NCBI GenBank assembly: GCA_910587915.1
Contig: CAJUOB010000005.1
Location: forward strand, 62,001 to 126,000
Direction: 5' to 3'
Length of the DNA stretch: 64,000 nucleotides
Source of the DNA: an uncultured Muribaculaceae bacterium
GTDB taxonomy: Bacteria > Bacteroidota > Bacteroidia > Bacteroidales > Muribaculaceae
Numbering within the stretch: position 1 is the first letter of the stretch; every line of letters starts with the position of its first letter. Shown piece after piece: positions 16,124-24,857 of the stretch. The translations under genes were made by a program, and so were the position numbers. The notes beneath the pieces are model-generated. The model ran no database searches. It was not told the DNA's origin and worked only from the letters and a program-made list of their open reading frames with translations.

Positions 16124-18222
16124 GTTCTACCATCCAGGCCGTGGCCGAATCCACGGGACTCCCGGCCAAAGGGGTCGAAGCTGTGATATCGCTCCTCGAT
16201 GAAGGAGCCACCGTACCTTTCATAAGCCGCTACCGCAAAGAGCGCACCGGCTCACTCGATGAAGTGGCCGTACGCAATATCGAGATGGCCCTGGGCCGTC
16301 GCCGCGAATTCGAGAAGCGACGCAGTTCCATCCTCGAAGCTCTCAGCCAAGCCGGGGTGCTCAACGATGATCTCAAAAAACGTCTTGAGGCTTCTGCCAC
16401 CATGACGGAAATCGAGGACATATATGCACCTTTCAAGCCAAAACGCCGCACTCGCGCATCCATAGCCCGCGAGAAAGGACTTGAACCTCTGGCCAAACGG
16501 ATAATGGCAGGCCGCGCAGCCCGCATAGATGCATCGGACGATGACATTTCAGGCGCCTGCGACATCATCGCTGAATGGGCTGCGGAGACCCCTCGGCTGC
16601 GCAACATTGTGCGCCGCGAACTTAGGCGAGCAGGCTCCATTTCGGCTACGGTGACCAAAGAGAAAGCCGCCGAAATTGCATCGACACCCTATGCCGAATA
16701 TGCATCGTTCGATAAGCCGGTGCGCAGATGTTCATCGCACCAATATCTCGCCCTGCGTCGTGCCGAACGCGAAGGTTTTTTGAAAGTAAAATACAACATT
16801 GCCGACGAAGAGGCTCTGATCGACAGACTGTGCGGCTCTTTCGGGCCTCATGAAGCCACCGAAGCTTGCGGAATTTTAATCGACAATTCGGTTGCCGATG
16901 CATATAAACGCCTCATCCGCCCCTCTGTGGAAAACGAACTTGCCGCCGAGATGAAAGAAGACGCCGACAGGGTTGCCATAGGCATTTTTTCCGAAAATCT
17001 ACGTTCCCTGCTGCTTGCATCGCCTCTGCCCGGGCGCAGAGTGTTGGCAATCGATCCCGGCTACAGGACCGGATGTAAGGTTGTGGCCATCGACGCTCAG
17101 GGCAACCTTTTGGCCGATACGGTGATATATCCTACCGAGCCTAAATGCGATACCGAAGGAGCCAAGCGGACACTGCAACAACTCATCGACAAGTATAAAC
17201 TCGATACAATAGCGCTGGGCGACGGCACAGCGTCGCGCCAGACCGAACAGTTTCTTAGGAATTCCGGTCTTGTGCGTCCCGATTCGCTCTATGTGGTAAG
17301 TGAAAACGGCGCCTCTGTCTACTCCGCATCCGATATTGCCCGCAGTGAGTTTCCCGATAAGGATGTGACTGTGCGTGGAGCCGTGTCGATAGGGCGACGC
17401 CTCATCGACCCGCTTGCCGAACTCGTGAAAATCGATCCAAAATCCATCGGAGTTGGTCAATACCAGCACGATGTCGACCAGAATGGTCTGCGCGACGCTC
17501 TCGACTACACGGTGATGAGTTGCGTCAATTCTGTCGGGATAGACCTCAATACAGCCTCTGCCAAACTTCTGGAATATGTTTCAGGCATAGGGCCGGCAAT
17601 GGCTTCCAAAATTGTAGCCTACCGATCGGAAAACGGACCTTTCCCCGACCGGAAATCGCTTCTGAAAGTACCACGTCTCGGAGCCAAAGCCTTCGAGCAG
17701 GCCGCAGGATTTCTCCGTATACGCAAAGGCGCAAATCCACTCGACAACACAGGCATACATCCCGAAAGCTATCCGGTGGTCACAGCCATGGCCCGCAAAG
17801 CCGGAGTATCGGTCGAAAATCTTGTAGCCGACAGTTCGCTGGTCGATAAACTCGATATAGAAAGTGCTGTGACAGCAGGCGCAGGTCGCCAGACAGTACT
17901 CGACATCATAGCCGAATTGCGCAAGCCGGGACGCGATCCCCGCACCGACGCCGATGCCGATGCATTTGTGCCGGAAATATCATCGTTCGAAGAACTGCGT
18001 CCAGGAATGGTATTGCCGGGCCTGGTGACAAATATCACAGCCTTCGGAGCTTTTGTCAGTCTTGGCATAAAGGAGAACGGGTTGCTCCACATATCGCAAA
18101 TATCCGACCGTCGCATAGCCAGCGCATCGGAAGTGCTCAAACTCGGTCAAAAGATAAGCGTGAAAGTTATTGATATCGACACATCGCGACGTCGCATATC
18201 ACTAAGCATGAAAGGAATATGA
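16120..18222 (+). CDS. tex: RNA-binding transcription accessory protein Tex
   Basis: A 700-residue cytosolic nucleic-acid-binding protein, the bacterial relative of Spt6. The usual architecture is visible: N-terminal Tex helices (VPFISRYRKERTGSLDEVAVRNIE), a YqgF-like RNase H fold (RVLAIDPGYRTGCKVVAID), helix-hairpin-helix motifs (LLEYVSGIGPAMASKIVAYR and VPRLGAKAFEQAAGFLRI) and a C-terminal S1 domain (GMVLPGLVTNITAFGAFVSLG). It is slightly shorter than the E. coli form. Coupled by ATGA overlaps to the upstream phosphoesterase and the downstream folK-like gene. Confidence 0.96.
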   Translation: MSSTIQAVAESTGLPAKGVEAVISLLDEGATVPFISRYRKERTGSLDEVAVRNIEMALGRRREFEKRRSSILEALSQAGVLNDDLKKRLEASATMTEIEDIYAPFKPKRRTRASIAREKGLEPLAKRIMAGRAARIDASDDDISGACDIIAEWAAETPRLRNIVRRELRRAGSISATVTKEKAAEIASTPYAEYASFDKPVRRCSSHQYLALRRAEREGFLKVKYNIADEEALIDRLCGSFGPHEATEACGILIDNSVADAYKRLIRPSVENELAAEMKEDADRVAIGIFSENLRSLLLASPLPGRRVLAIDPGYRTGCKVVAIDAQGNLLADTVIYPTEPKCDTEGAKRTLQQLIDKYKLDTIALGDGTASRQTEQFLRNSGLVRPDSLYVVSENGASVYSASDIARSEFPDKDVTVRGAVSIGRRLIDPLAELVKIDPKSIGVGQYQHDVDQNGLRDALDYTVMSCVNSVGIDLNTASAKLLEYVSGIGPAMASKIVAYRSENGPFPDRKSLLKVPRLGAKAFEQAAGFLRIRKGANPLDNTGIHPESYPVVTAMARKAGVSVENLVADSSLVDKLDIESAVTAGAGRQTVLDIIAELRKPGRDPRTDADADAFVPEISSFEELRPGMVLPGLVTNITAFGAFVSLGIKENGLLHISQISDRRIASASEVLKLGQKISVKVIDIDTSRRRISLSMKGI

Positions 18223-18623
18223 ACACCGCAACCATCTGTCTCGGCTCAAATGCCATCGACGCTGCCGCTCATGTCGGGCGAGCGGTAGCATTCCTTTCAG
18301 GGTTTGTGATCATAGAAAGTGACTCGGGGCCTTATCCATCGGATCCTGAGACAAACCCGACCGCGCCGACCTATACCAACCGCATACTTCAAATAAGGAC
18401 AGAAAATACTCTCGAAGAGCTTCATCGGAATTGCAAGACTTACGAGACCGATATACGCAACCGATACATCGAAGATGGCCGCGTGACTGTTGACATAGAT
18501 ATCGTCATGTTCAATAGTTCAATTCTCCGTATGCAGGACTACAATTCCGCCTATTTCCGCAAAGGACTCCAATTCATTTCAGCGGAGCAACATACACCTC
18601 TTTACGAAGATCGCACACCTTGA
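18219..18623 (+). CDS. folK: Short HPPK-like pyrophosphokinase (FolK family)
   Basis: A 134-residue protein related to 6-hydroxymethyl-7,8-dihydropterin pyrophosphokinase, which makes the folate precursor. The N-terminal CLGSNAIDAAAHVGRA and the metal-site motif RVTVDIDIVMFN (usually PLDIDIL) are visible, as is the YTNRILQIRT segment. It is about 25 residues shorter than typical FolK and the final region is unlike the family, so activity is uncertain. The start overlaps the tex stop by 4 bases. The last 50 bases overlap the end of the convergent comEC gene. A paralogue with a different role is possible. Confidence 0.7.
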   Translation: MNTATICLGSNAIDAAAHVGRAVAFLSGFVIIESDSGPYPSDPETNPTAPTYTNRILQIRTENTLEELHRNCKTYETDIRNRYIEDGRVTVDIDIVMFNSSILRMQDYNSAYFRKGLQFISAEQHTPLYEDRTP

Positions 18624-20601
18624 GACCAAGACTATCGGCAATCGATGCATAGCGGTCGCGTCTGTCGGGTTTCATATCCGATACTATAATCACCAGTTGC
18701 GCGGACGTTTGCAGAGCCAGACTATCGAGCGGGCCTCGAAAACGTGCCGGAAGGACAATCGCATCCACCGGATCTGACGCACACTGCTTAGAGCCATTGG
18801 CGATGAACAGGGTTCTGCCACCGGCTTTCAACACTCCATCGGTCAGAGATACTTCCGGATAAATTTCATCCATCAACATCACCGAAACCGAATCGGGCTC
18901 CACTCCACCATCAAAGAAATAAGCGTCGGCATTACCGATGGGGCGTCCACGGCTCGACAAAGGAACAACAAATCCACGTCCCAGGCACCGCACACGTATC
19001 TCGGAGGCATGCCCATTGCCATGCACCACAATATCGCCGGCATACACTTTCTCACCGGAAAAAAAAGCCATTGCTCCGGCAAGCACAATGCAACCACCGG
19101 CAATGGCTCGGTGCACCACGCGGCGTGAATGGAGTACCACAAAAAGTAAACCTATACACAGGCACAGCGTAACCAAACCATATGCTCCCAGATACATTCC
19201 ATCGGGATTAGCCCACTTACAATCGGCAGCATATCCTGTCACAGCATCAATGAATCCGGCCAGGGCATCGACAACTCTTGCAGGCAGTTCCATAGGCAAA
19301 CCACACCAACTCAACAGAGCCACAACGCAACCCGACACCATGAATACGGGATACACCATCGACACTGCCGCATTCACAGGCACGGAAAGCAATGGCAATG
19401 TATGGAAATGATAAAGCAGCACGGGCGCTGTTGCAATAGAGGCGGCCATCGGTACGGCTACACCGGCACATACCCCATACATCCAATGCCGGCGACTGCA
19501 TGGATTGAACGCATCGGCAAAAGCCATGAGGCCTATCACTGCCATTACCGAAAGGTGAAACCCGATGGAATACAACCACAGTGGATTGACCAACAAGAGA
19601 ATGACCACTGCCACACAAAGGGAATTGAAGGCCGGGGCACTGCGCTGCAATATGCGGGCCATGCCGAAGACTGTGAGCATGACAGCAGCCCGGAATACCG
19701 ACGGTTGCAGCCCTGTAGCCATAGCATAGAGCCAGACAGCACAGAATACGAGCACATAGCGCATGCGACCGAAACGCTCCCACAGGCGCATAGGGAACAA
19801 CAACAGCCCGACGACAAATGCAAAAACGCACACATGGAAACCACTCACACACAAAAGATGCGACACGCCACCTGAGCGGAATGCAGCCCTGCGCTCATCT
19901 CCAACATCACCTCCGCCGAACACCGATGCTGCAAGCAATCGGCTCGTCGATGCCGCCAACGGCGAATCGTACACAACCGAAGCCAACGAATGGCGTACAG
20001 CTTGCATTCGATACCACCATCCGTCAACACGACCGACAATACGGCAGTCGCCTGGCATAACAAGCATTTCGGCCGAGGTAATTTCCGACCGGTCGACGGC
20101 ATATCGCAGAGATGGGCAAGCATCGTAGCGGCCCATGCTTTCGGGCGAACCGTCGATTTCCACCACATCGCCCTCAACGAGATGTGGAGTTACATCGGCG
20201 AGCATCACCCGGCAACGCAAGGTGTCGGGCGATACAAACGAGACAACGCACCGTTGCGAACGGTCGGCACGACGGACGCTCTCTACCGTTCCGCGCCAAG
20301 TAGTATCGCGCCCATCGAACGCCAAATCTGTCGTCATACTCCTCTCCAACCCAAGAGCATGCCACCATGTGGCCATAAAAGCCAATATATAAAAAAGGCC
20401 GGACACACGTCCGACCCTTAGTATATAAAAAGCAGGTATTAATACGACCGCAGCCAGCCACAGCCATGGGTAATCCACAGCAAGCACACCCGCTGCGGCG
20501 CCTATGGCCACCGGCACAGCCGGGTATGCATCGATAAGCCTGCGAGGAATCAAACTGTTTCGAGGACTACAAACAGCGACGCCACACTTATCACCACCCA
20601 C
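18574..20601 (-). CDS. comEC: ComEC/Rec2-type DNA uptake channel protein
   Basis: An integral membrane protein of 675 residues. An N-terminal soluble DUF4131-like part (WRGTVESVRRADRSQRCVV) precedes the polytopic competence domain with its hallmark SGGVSHLLCVSGFHVCVFAF and GLQPSVFRAAVMLTVF. The C-terminal region (from about residue 520) keeps some strand pattern but lacks the HxHxDH metal motif of the beta-lactamase-like domain in full-length ComEC, as in other short Bacteroidetes members. The ATG at 20601 would overlap yeiH by 52 bases. An in-frame TTG at 20553, overlapping the yeiH stop as TTGA, is an attractive alternative start. Imports single-stranded DNA in competent species; competence here is unproven. 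Confidence 0.88.
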   Translation of the reverse strand: MGGDKCGVAVCSPRNSLIPRRLIDAYPAVPVAIGAAAGVLAVDYPWLWLAAVVLIPAFYILRVGRVSGLFYILAFMATWWHALGLERSMTTDLAFDGRDTTWRGTVESVRRADRSQRCVVSFVSPDTLRCRVMLADVTPHLVEGDVVEIDGSPESMGRYDACPSLRYAVDRSEITSAEMLVMPGDCRIVGRVDGWWYRMQAVRHSLASVVYDSPLAASTSRLLAASVFGGGDVGDERRAAFRSGGVSHLLCVSGFHVCVFAFVVGLLLFPMRLWERFGRMRYVLVFCAVWLYAMATGLQPSVFRAAVMLTVFGMARILQRSAPAFNSLCVAVVILLLVNPLWLYSIGFHLSVMAVIGLMAFADAFNPCSRRHWMYGVCAGVAVPMAASIATAPVLLYHFHTLPLLSVPVNAAVSMVYPVFMVSGCVVALLSWCGLPMELPARVVDALAGFIDAVTGYAADCKWANPDGMYLGAYGLVTLCLCIGLLFVVLHSRRVVHRAIAGGCIVLAGAMAFFSGEKVYAGDIVVHGNGHASEIRVRCLGRGFVVPLSSRGRPIGNADAYFFDGGVEPDSVSVMLMDEIYPEVSLTDGVLKAGGRTLFIANGSKQCASDPVDAIVLPARFRGPLDSLALQTSAQLVIIVSDMKPDRRDRYASIADSLGLKVCDLRKEVYVAPLK

Positions 20602-21485
20602 AGAACAACAGCCTGCAGGAGCGGACGGATACCCACCGATTTAATCGAAGCAAGCGACAACGATGCACCGATAAGGAATAAGGTAACCACCATACCACGC
20701 TTGGCAATCCACACCATTGCAGATACGAACCATTCGGGCAGCGGCACATAAGTGTTCACCACCATGGCAAGTACGAATATGAATATAAACCAGGGAATGG
20801 AAATCTTGGCAGTCTTGTCGCGGAATATGAACATCGTGACAAACGCCAGCGGTATAATCCACAATGCACGTGTGAGCTTGATAAGGGTTGCAAGTTGGAG
20901 CGCCTCCTCACCATAGGCCTCACCTGCTCCTACTACCGAGGATGTATCGTGGATAGCAATCGCCGCCCACGTACCGAACTGCTGCTGTGTCATATCCAGA
21001 AGATGACCCAGAGGTGGGAAAATAAACAGAGCCACCGAGTTGAGGATAAATATCACACCAAGCGACACCGCCATCTCATTCTCATTAGCTTTCACCACCG
21101 GTCCGACTGCAGCAATGGCGCTACCACCACATATAGCCGTACCCGATGAAATGAGATATGCGGTCTTGCGATTGATGTTCAGCCAATAGCCCACAAGCAC
21201 GCCGAGAGCCATCACACCAACCACCGAAACAACGGTGAAAAGCATGCCTTCAGAACCCGATTTGAGCGATTCCTGAAGGTTCATATTGAAGCCCAGACAC
21301 ACAACAGCTACCTGAAGAAGGTACTTAGATGTTTTCTTATTAAACTTCGGGCACGGATTCTTAAAAACAAAAGCGAATACAAGCCCGAGCAAAAGGGCAA
21401 GCGGAGCCGTAATCACGGGCAGTCCGAACTGATTGAACGGAAATACAATCAGTGCAATAATCAGAATATAAATGACCTTAGACAT
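20550..21485 (-). CDS. YeiH-family putative sulfate exporter
   Basis: A 311-residue inner-membrane protein with about ten transmembrane helices, of the conserved family once named UPF0324. Recognisable parts are LLQVAVVCLGFNMNLQESLK, the signature ISSGTAICGGSAIAAVGPVV and AIAIHDTSSVVGAG. The ATG at 21485 is used; a TTG six codons upstream falls inside a TATCTTTG promoter box (21508-21501, minus strand) and cannot be the start. Some members are linked to sulfite or sulfate export; substrate here is not shown. It heads the unit with comEC. Confidence 0.88.
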   Translation of the reverse strand: MSKVIYILIIALIVFPFNQFGLPVITAPLALLLGLVFAFVFKNPCPKFNKKTSKYLLQVAVVCLGFNMNLQESLKSGSEGMLFTVVSVVGVMALGVLVGYWLNINRKTAYLISSGTAICGGSAIAAVGPVVKANENEMAVSLGVIFILNSVALFIFPPLGHLLDMTQQQFGTWAAIAIHDTSSVVGAGEAYGEEALQLATLIKLTRALWIIPLAFVTMFIFRDKTAKISIPWFIFIFVLAMVVNTYVPLPEWFVSAMVWIAKRGMVVTLFLIGASLSLASIKSVGIRPLLQAVVLWVVISVASLFVVLETV

Positions 21486-21649
21486 TGGTAAATTTTTCGG
21501 CAAAGATAGTATTTTTTCCGCACAAGAAGAGAGATTTTAACAATTTGTAACGGTCGACAAGGTGTTTTTGAACGAATTAACGTATTATAGTATGGACAAA
21601 AATGGGTAAATTTGCCCATGGAAAGAAAATTTATCACATAATCCGATAT

Positions 21650-24600
21650 ATGAAAACCTTATCTCTATTCCTTGCTCTGGGCGTAGCTTGCAGTGCAGGT
21701 GCTGTCGACTGGGAGAATCCACGCGTTTTCGCTGAGGGTCGTCTCGCTCCACGCGCCACATTCTACCCCTATGCTACGGCACAACAAGCCGTCGATGCCG
21801 ATGTATGGAATTCACCCCGCATCACAAGTCTAAACGGCGAATGGGCATTCCGGTATTCGCCAAACCCGGAATCACGGCCTGCCGATTTCTTCAAATCAGG
21901 ATACGATGTAAGCGGCTGGGACCGCATCGAAGTGCCATCCAACTGGGAGTTAAAAGGCTTTGGCACGCCAATCTACACCAATACCAAGTATGTATTCCCC
22001 GCCAATCCCCCGCATGTGCCCCACGACGACAATCCTGTAGGTAGCTACAAACGTACTTTCGCCCTCGACAAAGCTACTGTCGACGGAAGCCGGACATTCC
22101 TTCATTTCGACGGCTCCACAGCCGGTATGTATGTATGGGTAAACGGCAAAAAGGTAGGCTATGTGCAATCCCAAAAGAACCCGTCGGAATTCGAAATCAC
22201 CGAATTCGTAAAACCGGGTGAAAACGAAATCGCATGCGAGGTCTACCGCTGGACCGACGGTTCATACCTTGAGGACCAGGACTTCTGGCGTCTCTCGGGT
22301 ATCGACCGAAACGTCTATCTTTATACCACCGACAAGCGTGGCCGCATAGCGGATTTCTTTGTAAAGGCCGATCTCGATGCCAAATACCGTACCGGGCTAT
22401 TCAATGTCGACGTGAAGCTCGACAGCAAGGAGCCCCTGCAGGTCAACGCCACACTCTACGATGCGTCCGGAAAGAAAGTGTACAGCGCAGGCCAGAAAGC
22501 CGCAGCCGGAGCCAATGTAGTTTTCGATGCCAAAATCAACAAAATCAACAAGTGGAACTACGACTCTCCCTATCTGTATAAACTCGTACTGACCCTCTCC
22601 GACGCCGCCGGCAAAACAATAGAGGCAACATCGGCCAATGTCGGTTTCCGCAAAGTGGAAATCAAGGACGCACAGCTGATGGTCAACGGCGTACCGGTAG
22701 AAGTGCATGGTGTGAACATGCACGAGCATCATCCTGAAAAAGGCCATGCCATCGATGAGGAGATAATGATGCGCGACATCCGCACCATGAAACAGAACAA
22801 CATCAACGCCGTACGCACATCGCACTACCCACAGCCGCCGCTGTGGTACGAACTTTGCGACCGCTACGGCATCATGCTGGTCGACGAAGCCAATATCGAA
22901 GCCCACGGCCTCGGCGTGTGGAATATCAGCGACGAAGCCAAGAAAACACATCCCGGCCATGCCGAGATGTGGCACAATGCTATCCTCGACCGCGAAATCA
23001 GCCTTGTGGAGCGCGACAAGAACCATCCTTCGGTCATCGTATGGTCGCTTGGCAATGAGACTTCGAACGGCACCAACTTCCTCGACAGCTACGACTGGAT
23101 CAAGAATCGCGACAACACCCGCCCGGTGCAGTTCGAGCAGGCAGGCGAAGGCCGCAACACCGATATCATCTGCCCCATGTATCCTCCTTACGACAGAATC
23201 AAGGAATACGGCGAACGCACCGACGTGGATCGTCCCTACATAATGTGTGAATTCGCACACGCAATGGGCAACTCTACCGGTAACTTCCAGGAACTCTTCG
23301 ATCTCATACGTTCCCAGCCCAAACTTCAGGGCGGCTTCATATGGGACTGGGTCGACCAGGGATTCCGCATGAAAGATGAAAATGGCCGCGAATACTGGAG
23401 CTATGGCGGTGACTACGGTGCAACCGGATATACTCACGATGAAAATTTCTGCATCAATGGCCTTGTCGATCCCGACCGTCGTCCGCATCCGGGCCTGAGC
23501 GAGGTTAAAAAAGTATATCAGGACATACGATTCTCGGCTGCAGAGCCTTTCAACGGCACTGTGACAGTCGAGAACCACTTCCCCTCACGATCCACCGAGC
23601 CCTACATATTCAACTGGGAACTTCTCAACGATGGCAACGTTGTCGAGCATGGTACTTTTGAGGCTAATGTACCCGCAGGCTCTTCAAAATCCATAAAGTT
23701 GCCACTCCCGGCAATGGAAGACGGTCACGACTATGCTCTGAGCATCTATGCCAAAACAAAGAATGGCGACGAAATAATACCGCAGGGACACGAAGTGGCG
23801 CGTGAACAGTTCGTACTTGCGACCAAAGACCTAACCAAGATGGAGCTCCCCGAAGCCAAGGCAAAAATAACACGCGATGGCGACCGCTGGATTGCCGAAG
23901 CAGCAGGAGCCGTGATGACATTCAATGGCAGCACCGGCGAACTGACAGGCTACACAATCGATGGTAAAAAACTCATTTCAAAGCCAATGACCCCATCGTT
24001 CTGGCGTGCTCCGACCGACAACGACTTCGGCAACAACTTCCAGACAAAATCCAACGCCTGGCGTACTGCCGCTCAGAACCGCGTACTTAAAGAATTCACC
24101 CAGAACGGCAAAACACTTCGTGCAGTATACAAACTTCAGGAAGTTCCGTCGACATATGTGGTGGACTACACACCACTCGCCGATGGCAGCCTGCGTGTGG
24201 AAGTGGGTTGGATAGTGACCGATAAAAACGCATTCGTGCCCGAGCTACCACGCTTCGGCATGATTGTGACTATGCCCAATACCTACGATAACTTCTCGTG
24301 GTATGGCCGAGGTCCTCAGGAGAACTACTCCGACCGCAACACAGCCGCCTTCCTGGGACGATACAGCGGTAAAGTGGCCGACATGCGCTGGGACTATATC
24401 CGCCCGCAGGAAACCGGTAACCACACCGATGTTCGCGAAGCTACACTCACCGATGCTGCAGGATATGGTCTTGAAGTGCGTGGACGTCGTCCGCTCGAAG
24501 TCACTGCCCTCGACGTACTTCCCTCTGCCCTCGATCCGGGTCTGGTGAAACATCAGCAGCACATAAGCGACATCGCGCCCGATCTGCGCAATGTATTCCT

Positions 24601-24727
24601 GTATATCGACCTTGCCCAGAGAGGTCTCGGAGGCGACAATAGCTGGGGTGCACTTCCTTACGACAAATACCGCCTTACCGAGAGAGGATACGGCTACGTA
24701 TTCATTCTCACTCCCGTAAAACCGTAA
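21650..24727 (+). CDS. GH2 beta-galactosidase (LacZ-like, secreted)
   Basis: A 1025-residue enzyme with a signal peptide (MKTLSLFLALGVACSAGA). The five LacZ domains are in order: sugar-binding domain (FRYSPNPESRP, VPSNWELKGFGTPIYTN), immunoglobulin-like domain, catalytic barrel, second immunoglobulin-like domain and the beta-galactosidase small-chain domain (from about residue 750, ending in WGALPYDKYRL). The acid/base Glu is in WSLGNETSNG and the nucleophile Glu in IMCEFAHAMGN. The ATG at 21650 is chosen because the upstream part of the frame overlaps a TAAATTTG box (21607-21614). It probably removes terminal beta-galactose from host or plant glycans in the periplasm. No SusC/D pair nearby. 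A terminator follows. Confidence 0.95.
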   Translation: MKTLSLFLALGVACSAGAVDWENPRVFAEGRLAPRATFYPYATAQQAVDADVWNSPRITSLNGEWAFRYSPNPESRPADFFKSGYDVSGWDRIEVPSNWELKGFGTPIYTNTKYVFPANPPHVPHDDNPVGSYKRTFALDKATVDGSRTFLHFDGSTAGMYVWVNGKKVGYVQSQKNPSEFEITEFVKPGENEIACEVYRWTDGSYLEDQDFWRLSGIDRNVYLYTTDKRGRIADFFVKADLDAKYRTGLFNVDVKLDSKEPLQVNATLYDASGKKVYSAGQKAAAGANVVFDAKINKINKWNYDSPYLYKLVLTLSDAAGKTIEATSANVGFRKVEIKDAQLMVNGVPVEVHGVNMHEHHPEKGHAIDEEIMMRDIRTMKQNNINAVRTSHYPQPPLWYELCDRYGIMLVDEANIEAHGLGVWNISDEAKKTHPGHAEMWHNAILDREISLVERDKNHPSVIVWSLGNETSNGTNFLDSYDWIKNRDNTRPVQFEQAGEGRNTDIICPMYPPYDRIKEYGERTDVDRPYIMCEFAHAMGNSTGNFQELFDLIRSQPKLQGGFIWDWVDQGFRMKDENGREYWSYGGDYGATGYTHDENFCINGLVDPDRRPHPGLSEVKKVYQDIRFSAAEPFNGTVTVENHFPSRSTEPYIFNWELLNDGNVVEHGTFEANVPAGSSKSIKLPLPAMEDGHDYALSIYAKTKNGDEIIPQGHEVAREQFVLATKDLTKMELPEAKAKITRDGDRWIAEAAGAVMTFNGSTGELTGYTIDGKKLISKPMTPSFWRAPTDNDFGNNFQTKSNAWRTAAQNRVLKEFTQNGKTLRAVYKLQEVPSTYVVDYTPLADGSLRVEVGWIVTDKNAFVPELPRFGMIVTMPNTYDNFSWYGRGPQENYSDRNTAAFLGRYSGKVADMRWDYIRPQETGNHTDVREATLTDAAGYGLEVRGRRPLEVTALDVLPSALDPGLVKHQQHISDIAPDLRNVFLYIDLAQRGLGGDNSWGALPYDKYRLTERGYGYVFILTPVKP

Positions 24728-24753
24728 GAAATACGTAGACTCCAAATCATAAG

Positions 24754-24806
24754 TCAGGAGTGGAAAGTATGCGGCTCATCCGCAAACTTCCACTCCTGAT
24801 TTTTTA
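24754..24806 (+). terminator. Terminator after the beta-galactosidase
   Basis: A long stem of about 14 pairs (from 24754, closing at about 24799) around a loop that itself holds a small GC hairpin, followed by six T residues. Confidence 0.9.
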
Positions 24807-24820
24807 TCCATATTCCATTA

Positions 24821-24851
24821 TTGGTACATCCGGCGATTTTTGCTAATTTTG
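24821..24851 (+). promoter_or_regulatory. Promoter of the aminotransferase-DapF fusion gene
   Basis: TTG at 24821-24823, a 20-base spacer and TAATTTTG at 24844-24851. Only six bases separate the box from the ATG at 24858, so the mRNA should begin at or within a base or two of the start codon. Confidence 0.78.
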
Positions 24852-24857
24852 TCGGAT

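Noticed and set aside
22397..23578. Minus-strand frame of 393 codons inside the beta-galactosidase
   Set aside because: Shadow of the GH2 gene, whose catalytic residues are intact.
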